A DNA stretch of 64,000 nucleotides from Chamaecyparis obtusa (taxonomy: Eukaryota; Streptophyta; Pinopsida; Cupressales; Cupressaceae), in assembly GCA_027943335.1 (NCBI GenBank), contig BSBK01004089.1, positions 918,001 to 982,000 on the forward strand. Direction: 5' to 3'. Positions 10,604-22,143 of this stretch are shown piece by piece (position 1 is the stretch's first letter; the number at the start of each line of letters is the position of its first letter). Below the pieces are notes generated by a model. That model was not told the origin of the DNA. It saw only the letters and a list, made by a program, of their open reading frames with translations, and did no database searches. Position numbers and translations under genes: made by a program.

Positions 10604-11317
10604 TCACATGGGTTGTTCTTTGATCATACATAAGTGTTCATCAGGGAATTCCATAATTAGTGGATAAGCATCCACTAGTGGTGCCTCTGCTAGCTGATCG
10701 GCAATGACTTGCCCTTTGATTGCTTTTCGATCTATGTACTGGATGTCAAACTCACAGAGTAACATGACCCATTTTTCCATATGACCTATGAGAGTTGTCC
10801 TTGATAGTAGATATTTTAGGGGGTCCACTTTTGAAATGAGCTTGATTGTGTGGTTGAGCATGTAGTGTCTAAGCTTTTGAGTGGCAAAGACCACTGTGAG
10901 GCATGCTTTCTCAATGGGTGAATAATTCAGCTCATAGCCAACTAGAGTTTGGCTGATATAGTAGATGGCCCTTTCTTTATTGTCATCATCATGTTGCGCT
11001 AAGAGTGCCCCCAGTGCTATAGTGGTCGTCAAGATGTAGAGTATGAGAGGGCATCTTGGAACTGGTGGTACTAGGATTGGAGAGTTGGCTAGATATTCTT
11101 TGAGCTTATCAAAGCTTTTCTGACATATGGGATCCCATTTGAAGCTTGTGTCTTTGCATAAGAGATGCGTGAAAGGTAAGCACTTGTCTGCTAGTTGAGA
11201 AATGAACCGATGCACTAATTGAAGCTTTCCTTGTAGACTTTTGAGCTGTTTGAGTGTTCTTGGTGGAGGTATTTCTATTATTTCTTTGACCTTCTTGGGG
11301 TCAATCTCTATGCCTCA
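10604..11317 (-). pseudogene. N RNase H and RT connection
   Basis: Open from 11215 to the TGA at 10604, and in frame with RT. It shows the thumb/connection segment (FISQLADKCLPFTHLL), then ILTTTIALGALLAQHD, the YYISQTL...YSPIEKACL block and HYMLNHTIKL typical of Gypsy RT-linked RNase H. Two adjacent TGA codons just below 11321 separate it from RT without a frame change. Confidence 0.88.
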
Positions 11318-12121
11318 TCATGAAACTATAAAGCATAGGAGCTTTCCAGATGTAACACCAAAGACACATTTCTTTGGATTGAGCTTTAACCCATAGTGAT
11401 GCAGGCGATCAAACACACTCTGAAGAATGTCAAGGTGTTCATGGTGTGTCTTTGATTTTGCAAGAATATCATCCAAATATTCTTCTAGAATCTTGTGGAT
11501 CATGTCATGGAAGATTGCTATCATCTCTCTCTGATATGTGGCTCTTGCATTCTTTAGACCAAATGGCATCATGTTATAGAAAAAAGTACCCCATGGAGTG
11601 GTGAATGCTATTTTGTGTTGGTCTTCTTTTGCTATATGAATCTGATTGTATCCAAAGAAGCCATCCATTAGTGACAACATTTCATGGCCCGCTATAAGAT
11701 CTACGATCATGTCTATGTTAGGTAGTGGGAAATCATTCTTAGGACATGCCTTGTTTAGGTCCCTGAAATCCATACAAATTCGGATGTCATCGGAAGGCTT
11801 TGTGATAGGTACTATGTTGGAGATCCAATCTGAGTAATCTATAGCTCTGATAATCTTTGCATCTGGGAGCTTTTCTAGTTCTGATTTTACCAATAGAGCT
11901 ACTTTGGGATGCATTTTGCGTAGCTTCTACTTTACTGGCTTAACATTAGGGTCCACAGCTAGATGATGAACAACAAGTTTAGGATCAAGTCCAGGCATGT
12001 GTGCGTATGACCATGCAAAGTTCCTAGTAGCTTCTTGAAGTAGTGTAGTGAAAGCTAGTTCTTCACCATCTGTTAAAGATGCTACAATGTAGGTGATTTT
12101 GGGACACTCCTCTATACCCAA
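11318..12121 (-). pseudogene. N reverse transcriptase
   Basis: The upstream segment LLQEATRNFAWSY and MPGLDPKLVVHHL leads into RT. RT motifs are in order: ICMDFRDLNKACPK, LSLMDGFFGYNQI (first catalytic Asp), MPFGLKNARATYQ and EYLDDI (catalytic YxDD box). A TAG at 11927-11929 interrupts the approach to RT. The RT core itself is about 198 residues without a stop until the TGA pair at its end. Active-site residues are intact, so inactivation comes from the stops. Confidence 0.93.
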
Positions 12122-13299
12122 GTTGGCTTTGTTTCCTCTGTGATGATTGGTGACTGCTCGGGTCTGTAATCTTGGATGGGAGGAAGAGGCAAGTCTTCAT
12201 CTTCTAGTGCTTGAATTTCCAAGTTTTCACTAGAAGATACGCTCTTTATTTTTACTATTTTGGAATCAGAATGTGTCACAGAAGGGTTTTCACATAAAGA
12301 TTCATATTTTACTCTTTCTATTCATCTTTTGCAACTAAAGCTTGCCTCCCCCCCAAAATATCCTTCTAGGTCAAGCTTATAAATGTGAGTTTACTCTAAA
12401 TTTTGATCTGTTGCTTGGCCTAATGCCCCCATGAATTCTAGGAGTGCTTCCATGCTTTGGAACTCATCAATGTGTGTGACGCTTGGTTGGTCCCAGTCTA
12501 TGAGTTTAGGGTGGGTGAGGGGAAGTTATATGAGATTGATGGCGAGTTGTTGGACAAAAGTCCCCAGGAGGGTGTCATCATCAAAGATATCATCATAGGA
12601 TTTGATTTCTTTCTCTTCAGGGATGTCTTCGATCTCTACAAGGTCATCCTGGCTATTCAAGAGGGGAATGCTAGTCATGTTGGTGCCCCCAGTTGTAGTA
12701 TTGGGCTCTTGTATATGCAAGTGAGGGGTATTAAAGCCAAGAACCTGATACTCAGGATTCTTTGATGCTGTGAAGGGATATTGGCTGCTGCCTTCTTGTG
12801 GTCCTAGACCACCGCCTTGATAGTTCCATTGTTCAGTGGTATACTTATGTTGTTTCAGCTATTTATCTTTGAAATAGCCAAGAAGTTGAGTGTCAGGTGG
12901 TGGGGGATCTTTGTACAACCACCTATTGATGCCAGGATCCATCTCTTGACTGTTTATGTTGCCATGGGATTCAAAAGTCATAGATCCGATTCTCTTGATT
13001 TCATGAAGCTCTTCAACAGGCTTGCTTTGGTGACTCGGGTGCCCTTGGGTATGTGGATCACGCGGGAGGGCCCCTACAACAAATGCATCATGTAGGCTGT
13101 ATTCACCACATCCCTAGTTATTGATCTTGATAGAAGAGAGGGTGGAGGCAAGGATAGTCTTTGGATCGCAATGGGATTGGGACGAGCTGGCAACATAAGT
13201 GCCAATGTCAGTTCCAGGACAATGAGTGGAATGAGGGAATGTTGTTTCCATCGCACGATAGTATGTGAAGGGTTGGGGGTCAGCATGGATGGTAACCTT
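12122..13299 (-). pseudogene. N protease-RT linker, decayed
   Basis: About 1.2 kb between protease and RT. An acidic stretch (EEKEIKSYDDIFDDD) is visible near 12580-12640. The frame changes somewhere here, since gag-protease and RT are in different frames. Poly-C runs near 12350 are candidate slip sites, but the break cannot be placed by eye. No independent gene is seen. Confidence 0.55.
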
Positions 13300-13605
13300 A
13301 GCACCTTGATGTGGAAATTTGATGCACTGATGATAAGTAGATGGTACAGCCTTGATGGAATGAATCCATGGTCGGCCTAGGAGGATATTGAATGGTAGGT
13401 CAAGATCAACAACATGGAAAATAGTATCCTATGTTGTTGGGCCTAGATGAATGGGCAAAGTAATAGTACCTTTAGAGGTACACTCCAAGTTGTCATAGGC
13501 TTTGATAGTGATTACTTCATGTGATATATCGGCCTTCGTGAACCCAATCTGCTGAATGAATTTGAGAGTACACAGGTTTAGGGCCGAGCCATTATCTATT
13601 AAAAA
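13300..13605 (-). pseudogene. N aspartic protease
   Basis: The active-site motif LIDNGSALN lies at about 13577-13605 (DNGS at 13585-13596, in place of the commoner D-T/S-G). It is followed by ITIKAYDN, a TAG within the strand before the IFHVVDLD segment, and NILLGRPWIH near 13363. Another TAG (13606-13608) lies three codons before the active-site motif. The same frame continues from gag, so gag-protease was one polyprotein. The DNG active site is seen in other plant elements and may be family-typical. Confidence 0.82.
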
Positions 13606-14673
13606 CTATTTGATGGCAAAGTCTTTGACCATAACGGTGATGTGGAGAGGGAGAGTGTGGTCAGGTGCAACATCTGGTATGTGGGATGGTTTAAAGGATA
13701 AAGGACATGATGTAGATAGATGTCCCACAAGGGTCTCGAATTGGGTGGTGTTAATGTCTGTGGGGACATGTCCTTCTTTGAGAGCTCGGTCAAGGATCTC
13801 CTGATGGAGGGGTGAAGTGTGGAGAAGGTCCAAGATGGAGATTTGGGCTGATTTGTTCCCAAGATGTTCTATGATGTTGTACTATGCATTGTGTGCATTA
13901 TGTGTTGGCCTTGGTTGGGCACTAGTGACAGTTATCCGACCTCTGTGGGTAGTAACAACACATTGACTATCTGCTCCTCTAACATGGATGACATTGACCG
14001 TGGTCTCAACTTGGGTTATACATCCAACAATATTATCATAATTGATATAGGTAGTAGTGTGATCTTCTTTTTTGCCTTTGCCATGGTTCCGGGGATGATT
14101 GGTTTTAGTTTGGTTGTTCCTAGCATTGTGTTGTGGGAACACATTCTGATAAATTTGCAAATTGGCATTTGGTGAGGCTTGAGCAGGTGTGTCTACCTGG
14201 ATCTCCTTTTGGTAAATGAGATCTTGGATATAGTTTTTGAGTCTCATAAACTTCAGGGTAGTGTTTCCTTTGACACGATGATAATCATAGTACTCGTGAT
14301 CTTTGTACCAATCGGGCTTGGGAGTGTTATCATCAACTAGATGGATTGGTGGATATGTAATCAAGTTGGCCTTGGCCATTCGATGAAAGATAACATCCAA
14401 AGGTTCACCCAGTGGTCTGAAGGTCTTCTTTAGATATTTTTGAGCTCTGGGTTTGTTTTGATTGGGTGCAGTGTTAATGGTATTGACTTGATTGTTTGGA
14501 TTACCTTGATAAGCTTGATGAGCTTGCTGTTGATAATTCTGCTGATTATTTTGAGAATGATATTGTTGCATGGGTTGTTGATGGACCTGAGGAGATTGCT
14601 GATAGAAAGGTGCATGTTGTTGTTGGTATACAGGAGTTGGTGTAGGACTAGCTACGATGAATTGGACATGTTT
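13606..14673 (-). pseudogene. N Gag C-terminal half with degraded zinc-knuckle region
   Basis: This continues gag in frame on the far side of solo LTR S. It has a Gln/Asn-rich stretch (YQQQ, QNNQQNYQQQ), then a segment shaped like the Tat Gag CxxHxxxGHxTxxC finger. Here it reads YYDYHRVKGNTTLKF: His and Gly survive, but both Cys and the second His are replaced. Downstream is a basic linker (NHGKGKKEDH). A TAG lies at 13882-13884. The upstream Met at 14727 belongs to the solo LTR and is not a real start. Confidence 0.75.
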
Positions 14674-14678
14674 GGTAT
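14674..14678. repeat. Target duplication of solo LTR S, left copy (GGTAT)
   Basis: GGTAT is repeated at 15699-15703 on the other side of the insert. Confidence 0.88.
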
Positions 14679-15698
14679 TGTATGCACCCAAAAATGGTCG
14701 CCTAGACTTTGGGCCCCATTTATTCAATTTATCAATCCTGAATCATTTTGGTCATTAATCAATATTTTGAACATTATCAATCTCTTGATCAAATCTTAAT
14801 TTCAATTTTTATCCTTGGGCTAACCATTCATCCTAAGTCTTTATTTAATTAAAAGGAATATTTCCTCCCCTTTCAATTAAATAAAAAAAAGCCCCCACTT
14901 TCCTCTTATCCTAAGTTGCACAAATAAAACATTATTCCTATTTTATAAAAAAGGGAAAAAGCACTTTTGTCTCACATGAGGCTCAAAAGTCAACACTTCA
15001 CTCTCATTGGAGGATACTTGTGCACATGGATTGCTCCTCTTTCAAGCTCCACCGCTGATTAAGATCTTTTGCCTCTTAATCTCCATGGTCCATTCCTTTG
15101 CATTTCTTATAAAAGGAGAGCTCTCTCCTTCATTTGCATATCCATATTTTATGCTATTGTTATGCTGCAGGTTTTCTAGGTACATTTGGAGTTTTTTTGA
15201 AGACATTGAAGACTTGTTGCTTTCATCATTTTAGTTGCATTTCATAATAGTTTTGCTTTCATAGTTACCTTCATGGCATCATAGATTAGATTTCCTTTTA
15301 TGCAATAGAATAAACTCACATAGTTTAAATAGGAGGTATTGTAATCCATTGCTCTTTCCTTTCATAGTTTAGTTTGCACTTTCCTTTCATAGATTAGATT
15401 TCTTTTCAAGCATTGCATTGTTATCATTTAGCTTAGCTTGCACATTCATACTAGTTGCATTTGCATTTCATTTCCATTTAGATTCTTGGAGATATTGGCA
15501 TTGTTTCCCTTGTCTTCACTTGAATCTCTCATTGTATGGTTGACTAGCAAGGTCACTTTCTTGTAGCTCTAGCTGAGAGCAAAACTCATAGTCCCTTGCA
15601 ACTCCATGCATAGAGAGCTATGAGCCGCTTTGTGAGGCCTCATTCTTGAGCAACCTTGCATGCAATGGTTCATAGAAGTGCATATTTTAGTGTGTACA
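14679..15698 (+). mobile_element. S: solo LTR inserted in gag of N
   Basis: A 1020-bp insert starts TGTATGCACCC, ends GTGTGTACA and is flanked by GGTAT on both sides. A plus-strand TATA box (TTATAAAAGG) lies at about 15108. There is no internal coding, primer site or polypurine tract, so it is an LTR left by recombination between two LTRs. The insert plus one duplication is 1025 bp. Removing it puts the two gag halves in one frame, which confirms both boundaries. Confidence 0.93.
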
Positions 15699-15703
15699 GG
15701 TAT

Positions 15704-16904
15704 TAGTGGCTCCATCGGTAACAACATTTTTGTTATGATTCCAATAATGGGATTTATCATTGCTGGGTTTATTTTGGGAATCATTTTTGAAGTGCTGGAT
15801 TGTGCCTTCATCTAGGAGGGCCTTTTTGATACCTATCCCCTTGCTCTTGATATCCTTATAGGTTTGGAGACAATTCATCCTCATAAAATGGGATAGTTTA
15901 GGATGCAGATTATCAATAAAGATTTTGGTCAAATGTTTCTCAGGTGGTTGGTATGACAACCTGGTGGTAAGATTTTACCATCATTGCAAGTATTCTGTTA
16001 GGCTTTCTCCTTCTTTCTATTTTGAGTTGCAGAGATCTAACAAGGTCAACTCATTCTCAACATTGTGGGTATAATGGGCAATGAACTTCTCAGAGAGTTC
16101 AGCAAAAATTGTGATAATCCCACATGGTATTTTGTAAAACCACTCAACGACAGTTCCTCCCAAGATTTTGGGGAATAGGCATAAAAGGTAATTATCACTG
16201 TAAGCCACTTCTTGGCATGCCATATAGAATTCTTTAATATGATTTACTGGATCTCCTTTCCCTCGATATTTATCAAATTTAGGTGTCTCAAAGTGCTTAG
16301 GGAAAGGAATAGTGGCAATGGATTGGTCAAATGGGTAAGGACACACCTCTTTGAACTTGTAGGTTTTGTTCTCGGTACCATTTTGAAGCTCCTTGAGAGC
16401 ATTCTTCATGGCTTCCCACTCAGCATTCATCAGTGTTGGAATGAGTGCTTCCATTTGAGGTGGGTATTGTGGAGTGGGATATGGAGATTTCCCAATGGGA
16501 TAGGTAGATTGGAGTGGATTTTGAAGCAATGTTTGTTGTGGAGGATACTGCTGATATGGTGTGGGGGTATATTGAGGTGGAGGATATGGGACTGCTTGCT
16601 AGTGTTGTGGGATGATGGGGACTTGTTGTTGTGACTAATTGGAGGAAGCTTGTTGCTACTGGGGAATGATGGAGGTTTGTTGCTGTGACTGGAAGTATGG
16701 TTGTTGTGGGGGAGGTTGGTGGAATGATGCAGCTTGCTGATAGAATGGCCCTTGCTGAATTTGGCTTTACGGTTGGCTGATATAGGTTGGGTGCATTCCC
16801 ACATTGCTTAAGGGTGGAACTAATGTAGGGAAGCTTGAAGCAAAGGGTGGCTGGGCAAGATAACTTGCAAAATGGGATGAACTTTGTGGCTGAGGTGGAG
16901 GAAC
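15704..16904 (-). pseudogene. N Gag central (capsid-like) domain
   Basis: The retrotransposon Gag domain is recognisable: PYPFDQS, PFPKHFETPKFDKYRGKGDP, HIKEFYMACQEVAYSD, LLCLFPKILGGTVVEWFYKIP and FIAHYTHNVENELTLLDLCNSK, then KHLTKIFIDNLHPKLS. Stops in the frame include TAG at 16017-16019 shortly after the LLDLC motif, TGA and TAA just after, and three TAG and one TAA in the Gln-rich part above 16560. The frame is otherwise uninterrupted from 18032. Gag would build the cytoplasmic particle around the RNA. Confidence 0.9.
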
Positions 16905-18032
16905 TTATTGATAAGCACTCGGTGTTGTGAATGGATAGCTTGCAAAGGGTGAAGCTAGCGGAGGCTGTGATGGTTGCTGCTGTGCTGCTTGTGGGAAGGT
17001 GGCTTGTTGGCTTGCAAACATGGATGTAGGAGAGTGGGTTGGTATGCCAAAGGCTTTCATGTCTTCTTGAGTGAGGCCCCAATGAGAACCAATGTGTGGT
17101 GGGAATTGTGTCATGGTAGATGATGGAAAGGTAGATGTGATAGGAGTTTGGGACATGAATGGTGGATTCGAAGAACCCATGGAAGACATTCCCATGGTGA
17201 AGGCATTTTGCTGGGCTTGTGCCTGAGTAGATGCTTGTTGGGTGGGAAAGGAAGGGAATGTTTGCGCTCCCCATGAAAAGGGTGATGTTGATGTGGAATT
17301 TTGCTGAGTATGAAGGGGGAACAATTGCGCTGCCCCCAGAGTAGATGATGTACAGGTTTGTTGGGTGAAGGAGGGAAATGATTGCGTTGACCCTAGAAAT
17401 GATGGTGTGGATGCTAAAGCTTGTGAAGCAAAGGGGAAGGATGATTGCATCCCTCTCGGAAAGAATGGTGTTGATTGGCCCATGGAAGATGGTGGAACTG
17501 TTTGTGTAAAGGGGTGTGTAAGAGGTGGGAGTTGATTTTGCGACAAGCAATGGATTTGAGCAAGGGCTTGGATGGCCATGGTGGATGATGATGTACCTAT
17601 GGTAGGGAATGGAGTAGATGGTGCTACAACTTGTGTTATGGGACTTGCAAAGCTTCCTTGCAAAAGAAGGGGAATGGTGGAGGTTTCTTGAGATGTTTGC
17701 AAGGTTGGATCAGGGAATGGTTGGATGAACAGAGAGTATGCTTGTGCTGGGATTTGGATAGTTTTTATGGGAATATGAGGGTGGAGATATGGTGGAATGG
17801 GAGTATGCACTTGTGCAAAGTTAGTGAACATGATTTGCTGGTTTTGGTCCATGAGTGTATTGACCACTGGTGGATTCTCTAGATGATTTACAAATGTTTC
17901 TATTGCCAGAGGAGCTGAAGGGATATTGGGATCATCCCATGCATTACTAGTTTGTATTTGGGGATCATAGGCTACCATTGCACTGGTAAAAATGTTGGGA
18001 TCAGATGAACTGGTGATTGGATAAGGATTCAT
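16905..18032 (-). pseudogene. N Gag N-terminal extension, Pro/Gln/Ser/Phe-rich repeats
   Basis: The Met at 18032 opens a 375-residue run without stops, ended by a TAA at 16905-16907 and continuing in frame into the capsid-like domain. Composition is dominated by Pro, Ser, Gln, Thr and Phe, so it is likely disordered. About four degenerate 20-24-residue repeats occur in the middle (FPRGMQSSFPF, FLGSTQSFPSF, LGAAQLFPLH, FSWGAQTFPSF), each followed by Q-rich spacer. I do not recognise a named domain. Long low-complexity Gag N termini are not typical of Gypsy Gag. The overlapping 16420-17550 frame is a by-product of composition. Confidence 0.7.
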
Positions 18033-20934
18033 GTTCCTTCATTTTCTAGATCCAGATCTTGTCTCGATAGACATGGAGATGTAGATGCTAGATGGATGCA
18101 AGATGTTTCCTAAAGATTCTAAAGAATGATGGATACAAGCTTAAGGAACTTCTAAGGATGATGAACTTCTAGAATGTAATGCAAGGATTGGTGAGATGCT
18201 TGGATTTGGATCAGGGATGGCGGAAGATTGGTGGAAGATGGTGACAGATTGGTGAAAATGCTTGGCGATGATGGAGGCTTGGTGGGATGCTTTGATTTGG
18301 GTCAAGATTGGGTGGAGGATTGGTGGGATGTTGGTGGAAGATTACCAAGTGTCAACAATGAGCTGTTGTTTTTCTCGATGGAGGATCAGTGATAGGATTT
18401 GGCCAACCTAGGATAGACTAATGATCTTCAGTCAACTAGATTCTTATCAATGTAAGCCAATCTCTTGCTCGAGATGATGAGGTTGTGCAAGGACAAGTTG
18501 GATTTCCTTTAGACAATGCTCTGTCAAAAAGGGGATGATTTCTAATTTTAGATAGGGAATGGAAACAACTCAAAGGTTTTGAACACTAAGTGCTTGTGGA
18601 TTTGGATCTCTGGATTTGATGTGGGTTCTGATTTGGATGATGGATGCCAAATTTGGATCAAGGATTTGGGATTCTGATTATGGATTGCTAATGAAAAGAT
18701 GGTGAAGGATGATGGGATGATGCTATTTCTAAAAGGATGATGCAAATGCAATTAGGATGGATGACCTATGATGCTAGTAGGAAGATGATGATGAATGAAA
18801 CTAAGAAGGACTCTAGCGTGCAACTAAGGTTTTGATGATGATGCAAGGATGAAACTAGGATGAAACTAGGATGCAGGACTATCGAGATGGAATTTGAGAT
18901 CTGAAGGTAGGATGGGACATGTGATGGATCCATCTAATCTTCTCTTTCAAGATGGACATAGCGATGGTTTACTTGAAATCGATAGGCAAACTTTTTGACT
19001 CTTGCATTATAGTCAATATTATCAAGTTTTTCTTGATATTTTTCTTCTACTTGGGTTGCTTGGATAGAGGATTGATGGCTCTTAAGGTTTCTCTCTACAA
19101 CTTTCTTCTCTTGATAGTCTTTGGATTTGGGCAATTTAGCTTTCGGATGTTTGATCAAATTGGGCATATCTCAGGGAAATTCTGATAAAAAAGCTTTGGG
19201 TATCTGATTCTAAGGGTTTCTCTACAATTTGTTCTGAGTATCTCAAACCAAGTTTGTTGATCAGTTTGATATTTTCCAATGGCAAAGGATAGATTTCAAA
19301 AAAAGATTTTCGGAAAAGCAATCTCCACAAGGGACAAAGCAACCTTGTAGGATACAAACATGATAACTGACTTTGATAAAGCTTTGAAAAGTGTATGTTC
19401 CAACAATGTTTTCACAAAGTATTTGACTGTCAAGCACTTCAAGCAGATCTACCTAAGGAAGGTGAGTATCAAAATCACTTGCCCACAACTTGGTACCCCC
19501 TAGAAAGGAATACAAATGGTGAGTAATCTTGAGGTGACCCAGTAAACCCCTTGGAATTGGTCCTTACACAAGGATTTTGATACTTTCAGATGTAGATAGG
19601 GTAGCTTCTATTTTGTCAGGTTTTTAATAGTTCTGTGGAGTCTCCATACCCGGTTATGCTGACCGCCTATGACTCACTTAAGAGCCTAGCCAACAACGTT
19701 GGGGGAGGAATATTTACCATCCCCAGTCACTGTATTTGGCACGAACGCCTGTGGATTAGGAGATATAAGTGAGTACTTTTTTCCATCACTTTATTTATAT
19801 ACCAGTCGGGGGGGATATCGGTTCGAGGTCGTTCTCCAAAGAGGAAGCACTTTTCTCCTCGGACAGGCCTTGCTAAAAGTAAAACAAGTGAACTAGTCTG
19901 AGTTCAAATGTTTTATGTTGCTTACTTTAACAAGATTTTACAGAAAATGAAAGTTCCTAGATGCACACCATGAAGAGTTCTTTTCCAATTTGAATTAAGT
20001 GTGATTTTGACTGAAAATTTTTGAAGACACAAGTGTTTAGATTTTGAGTTTTTCTTTCTCCAAAAAGTAAATGTTTGAGCGATTGCAAGTTCTTTCCTTT
20101 GAGCATTTAAGATTGAATTATCATGTTGATTTAGAACTTTGAAGTTCTTTGTTTTGACCTTAAGGCATTCAAGATTGAATTTGTGCTTTGCTTGAATTGA
20201 AAAGGAGGGAATAGAGATGTTTGTTCTTTTAATGCATTCAAGATTGGGTTTGATTTTCAAATGGACAATGACGCTTTAGGACTTAAGTTCTTTCCCTTAG
20301 TTTCATTCAAGATTTGTTGGCTCCATTTTAGACTTCAAAACAAAGTTTCCTAGATTTAGTTTGATGTGTGAAATTTTGAGAAAGAAGGCATTCAAGATTT
20401 TTGCAAAATGAAGTTAGTTTTCAATAAAAACAAAGTTTTTTAGGATTGATTTTAGGAACTTTTGCATGCACTTTTAGGATTGATTTTGAATATTTTTAGA
20501 AATGAGATGCAAATTTGAGGTTCTCCTCTTTTTTTTTTTTTAAGTACCCAAAACTTGAAATAGTCCTAATTTTTGCATGAATGCATCTAAAACCTTGATG
20601 TTGCAAGGATGCAAATGTTTTGATTGATTTTTCTTGTTTGTTAGAACAAATTTTGCAAATTTTAGTCCTTAACGCATTCAAGAATGATTTGGGGGTTCAT
20701 TTTAAGCACTAAAACAAGGTGTGTATGATTTTGCTTCCTTCTGAATTTTTTTGAAAAAAAAAATGGCCAAGATCCCTAAAGAAGAAGAAGAAGAAGAAGA
20801 AGTAGACGAAATAGAAGAAGAATAAAGACAAGAAGAGGAAGAAGAATTTGAAGTGCTCCGTCCACCTATAAGCTTGAAAATTTTGAAAACACTCCAAAAT
20901 CTGTCATAATGTTTGCAAAGAACCCATGAAGTGA
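18033..20934 (-). other. N 5' leader between primer site and gag
   Basis: About 2.9 kb without a convincing gene. 18050-18900 is a GATG-rich degenerate tract. A 77-residue Lys-rich frame at 18934-19167 has no recognised motif. 19980-20700 carries recurring GCATTCAAGATT words. 20784-20845 is a GAA microsatellite near the primer site. Tat/Ogre elements often have long leaders, sometimes with an extra ORF, but none can be supported here. Confidence 0.6.
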
Positions 20935-20952
20935 GTCCCACCGGGTGTGCCA
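20935..20952 (-). other. N primer binding site
   Basis: Three bases inside the 5' LTR the minus strand reads TGGCACACCCGGTGGGAC. It starts with TGG, complementary to the CCA end of a tRNA. The sequence resembles primer sites of other Gypsy elements; I cannot name the tRNA with certainty. Confidence 0.75.
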
Positions 20953-20955
20953 GAA

Positions 20956-22143
20956 TGTGAGCAAGGCTATTTGTATCTATTTTGAAAGGCTCAAATCAGT
21001 CAAATGTTAAGTTCTAATCTAACATGAAATCAATCCAAAATAAGAACATCTAAGCTAAGCCACCTCAGATTGAGCTAAAACAGATGCACCCATGCACTAT
21101 TTGATTTGCTCATTTAAAAGAATGTGGGTATGCTCTCAAAGCACTTGAAGCATCTTCCTAATGCAGATTTGGATGATTTAAGCTTCATGAAAACCCCATA
21201 AATGACACAATATTGGGTAGAACACCCAAAATTTCCCCTACGGCTTCAAGAACTCAAGATTATGCAACTAATAATGATTAAGTAGATTTTTAAGCCCAAA
21301 ATAAATGTGATATGATGTATGAACAAGAATCAAACTAAGTTAATCCATTAGTTCTATATTAAGATGAGCTAAAAATGCTTGAAAGTAAGCTAAATTAGAA
21401 TGATTATACTAAATTTAGAGTTAAATTAACATGATAACAATGCTTGAAATAAAAGGTGAATGGGTATTTTGCTCTTAGAAATGAGGAGTATTTATAGGCT
21501 TTTGGAAAGGTTTGGGTTAGGAGGATAGGTTAGAGTTTGGGGTAAGGTTAGAGTTTGAGTCAAGGGGATAAGGATGAAGACTTTCTAGAAGAGTCTAGGC
21601 TTTGGATGAGGATAAAGACTTTCTAGAAAAGTCTAGGCTTTCTAGGGATAAAAGAAATTTAGGAAATAAATAAAGTTTTATTTATTTCAAGGGTTTTAGG
21701 TTTGAGAAGATATTTATTAAAAAAAAATTTAATAAATATGAGGATTAATATTTAATCTTAATTAAATATCTTGAGTTGGGATTAGGGTTAGGAAATGATG
21801 GGATTAGCCTTTAATCAAAATTAAAGAAGGATTAGAAGATTCTAGAAGAGGTTAGTGGTCTTTACGAATTTGGCAAGGTTTTGGGCAAAAAATAAATAAA
21901 TAATTTATTTTGGAATTTTTGGGTCAATTTATTAATTAAATAATTAATAAATAGGGAAAAGGTGTTTAAATAAGATTTAAATATTTTTGGGAGGGATTTC
22001 TTAATTAAATATTTTTAATTAAGATAAAAGGATTTAATGACATAAAATTAAATTAATTAATTAATTAAAAAATGATGATGTCATCAAGGATTTTTCAGAA
22101 AATAAAAATATTTTATTTTCTAAAGGATTTTTAGGTGTCTACA
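20956..22143 (-). repeat. N 5' LTR
   Basis: Partner of 6144-7395, same ends, 1188 bp. The minus-strand TATAAATA box at about 21489-21497 is better preserved than in the other LTR. On the outer side E2 sequence resumes at 22144 (tctgcaac). Confidence 0.93.

Larger units (their letters stand above)
6144..22143 (-). mobile_element. N: full-length Tat-type Ty3/Gypsy element, minus strand, dead
   Basis: Two LTRs (6144-7395 and 20956-22143) share TG...CA ends. In minus orientation the order is 5' LTR, primer site, about 2.9-kb leader, Gag, protease, RT, RNase H, a second (archaeal-type) RNase H, integrase, long 3' untranslated region, polypurine tract and 3' LTR. The second RNase H between RNase H and integrase marks the Tat lineage. 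It is inserted in the left LTR of E2; comparison with the intact right LTR fixes the insertion point in a GCAATTCTGCAAC context. The target duplication is imperfect (only TCT is clearly shared). My hand comparison of its LTRs gives about 2% substitutions plus a length difference in a TTAA-rich tract. Confidence 0.92.

Noticed and set aside
14440..14799. Plus-strand hydrophobic ORF of 119 codons
   Set aside because: Antisense of Gln-rich gag crossing the S boundary.
16420..17550. 376-codon minus ORF overlapping gag of N
   Set aside because: Different frame from the recognisable Gag; Ser/His/Pro composition reflects the low-complexity DNA of the overlapping gene.
20702..20941. Ser-rich minus ORF beside the N primer site
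   Set aside because: The Ser run is a translated GAA/TTC microsatellite; no domain.
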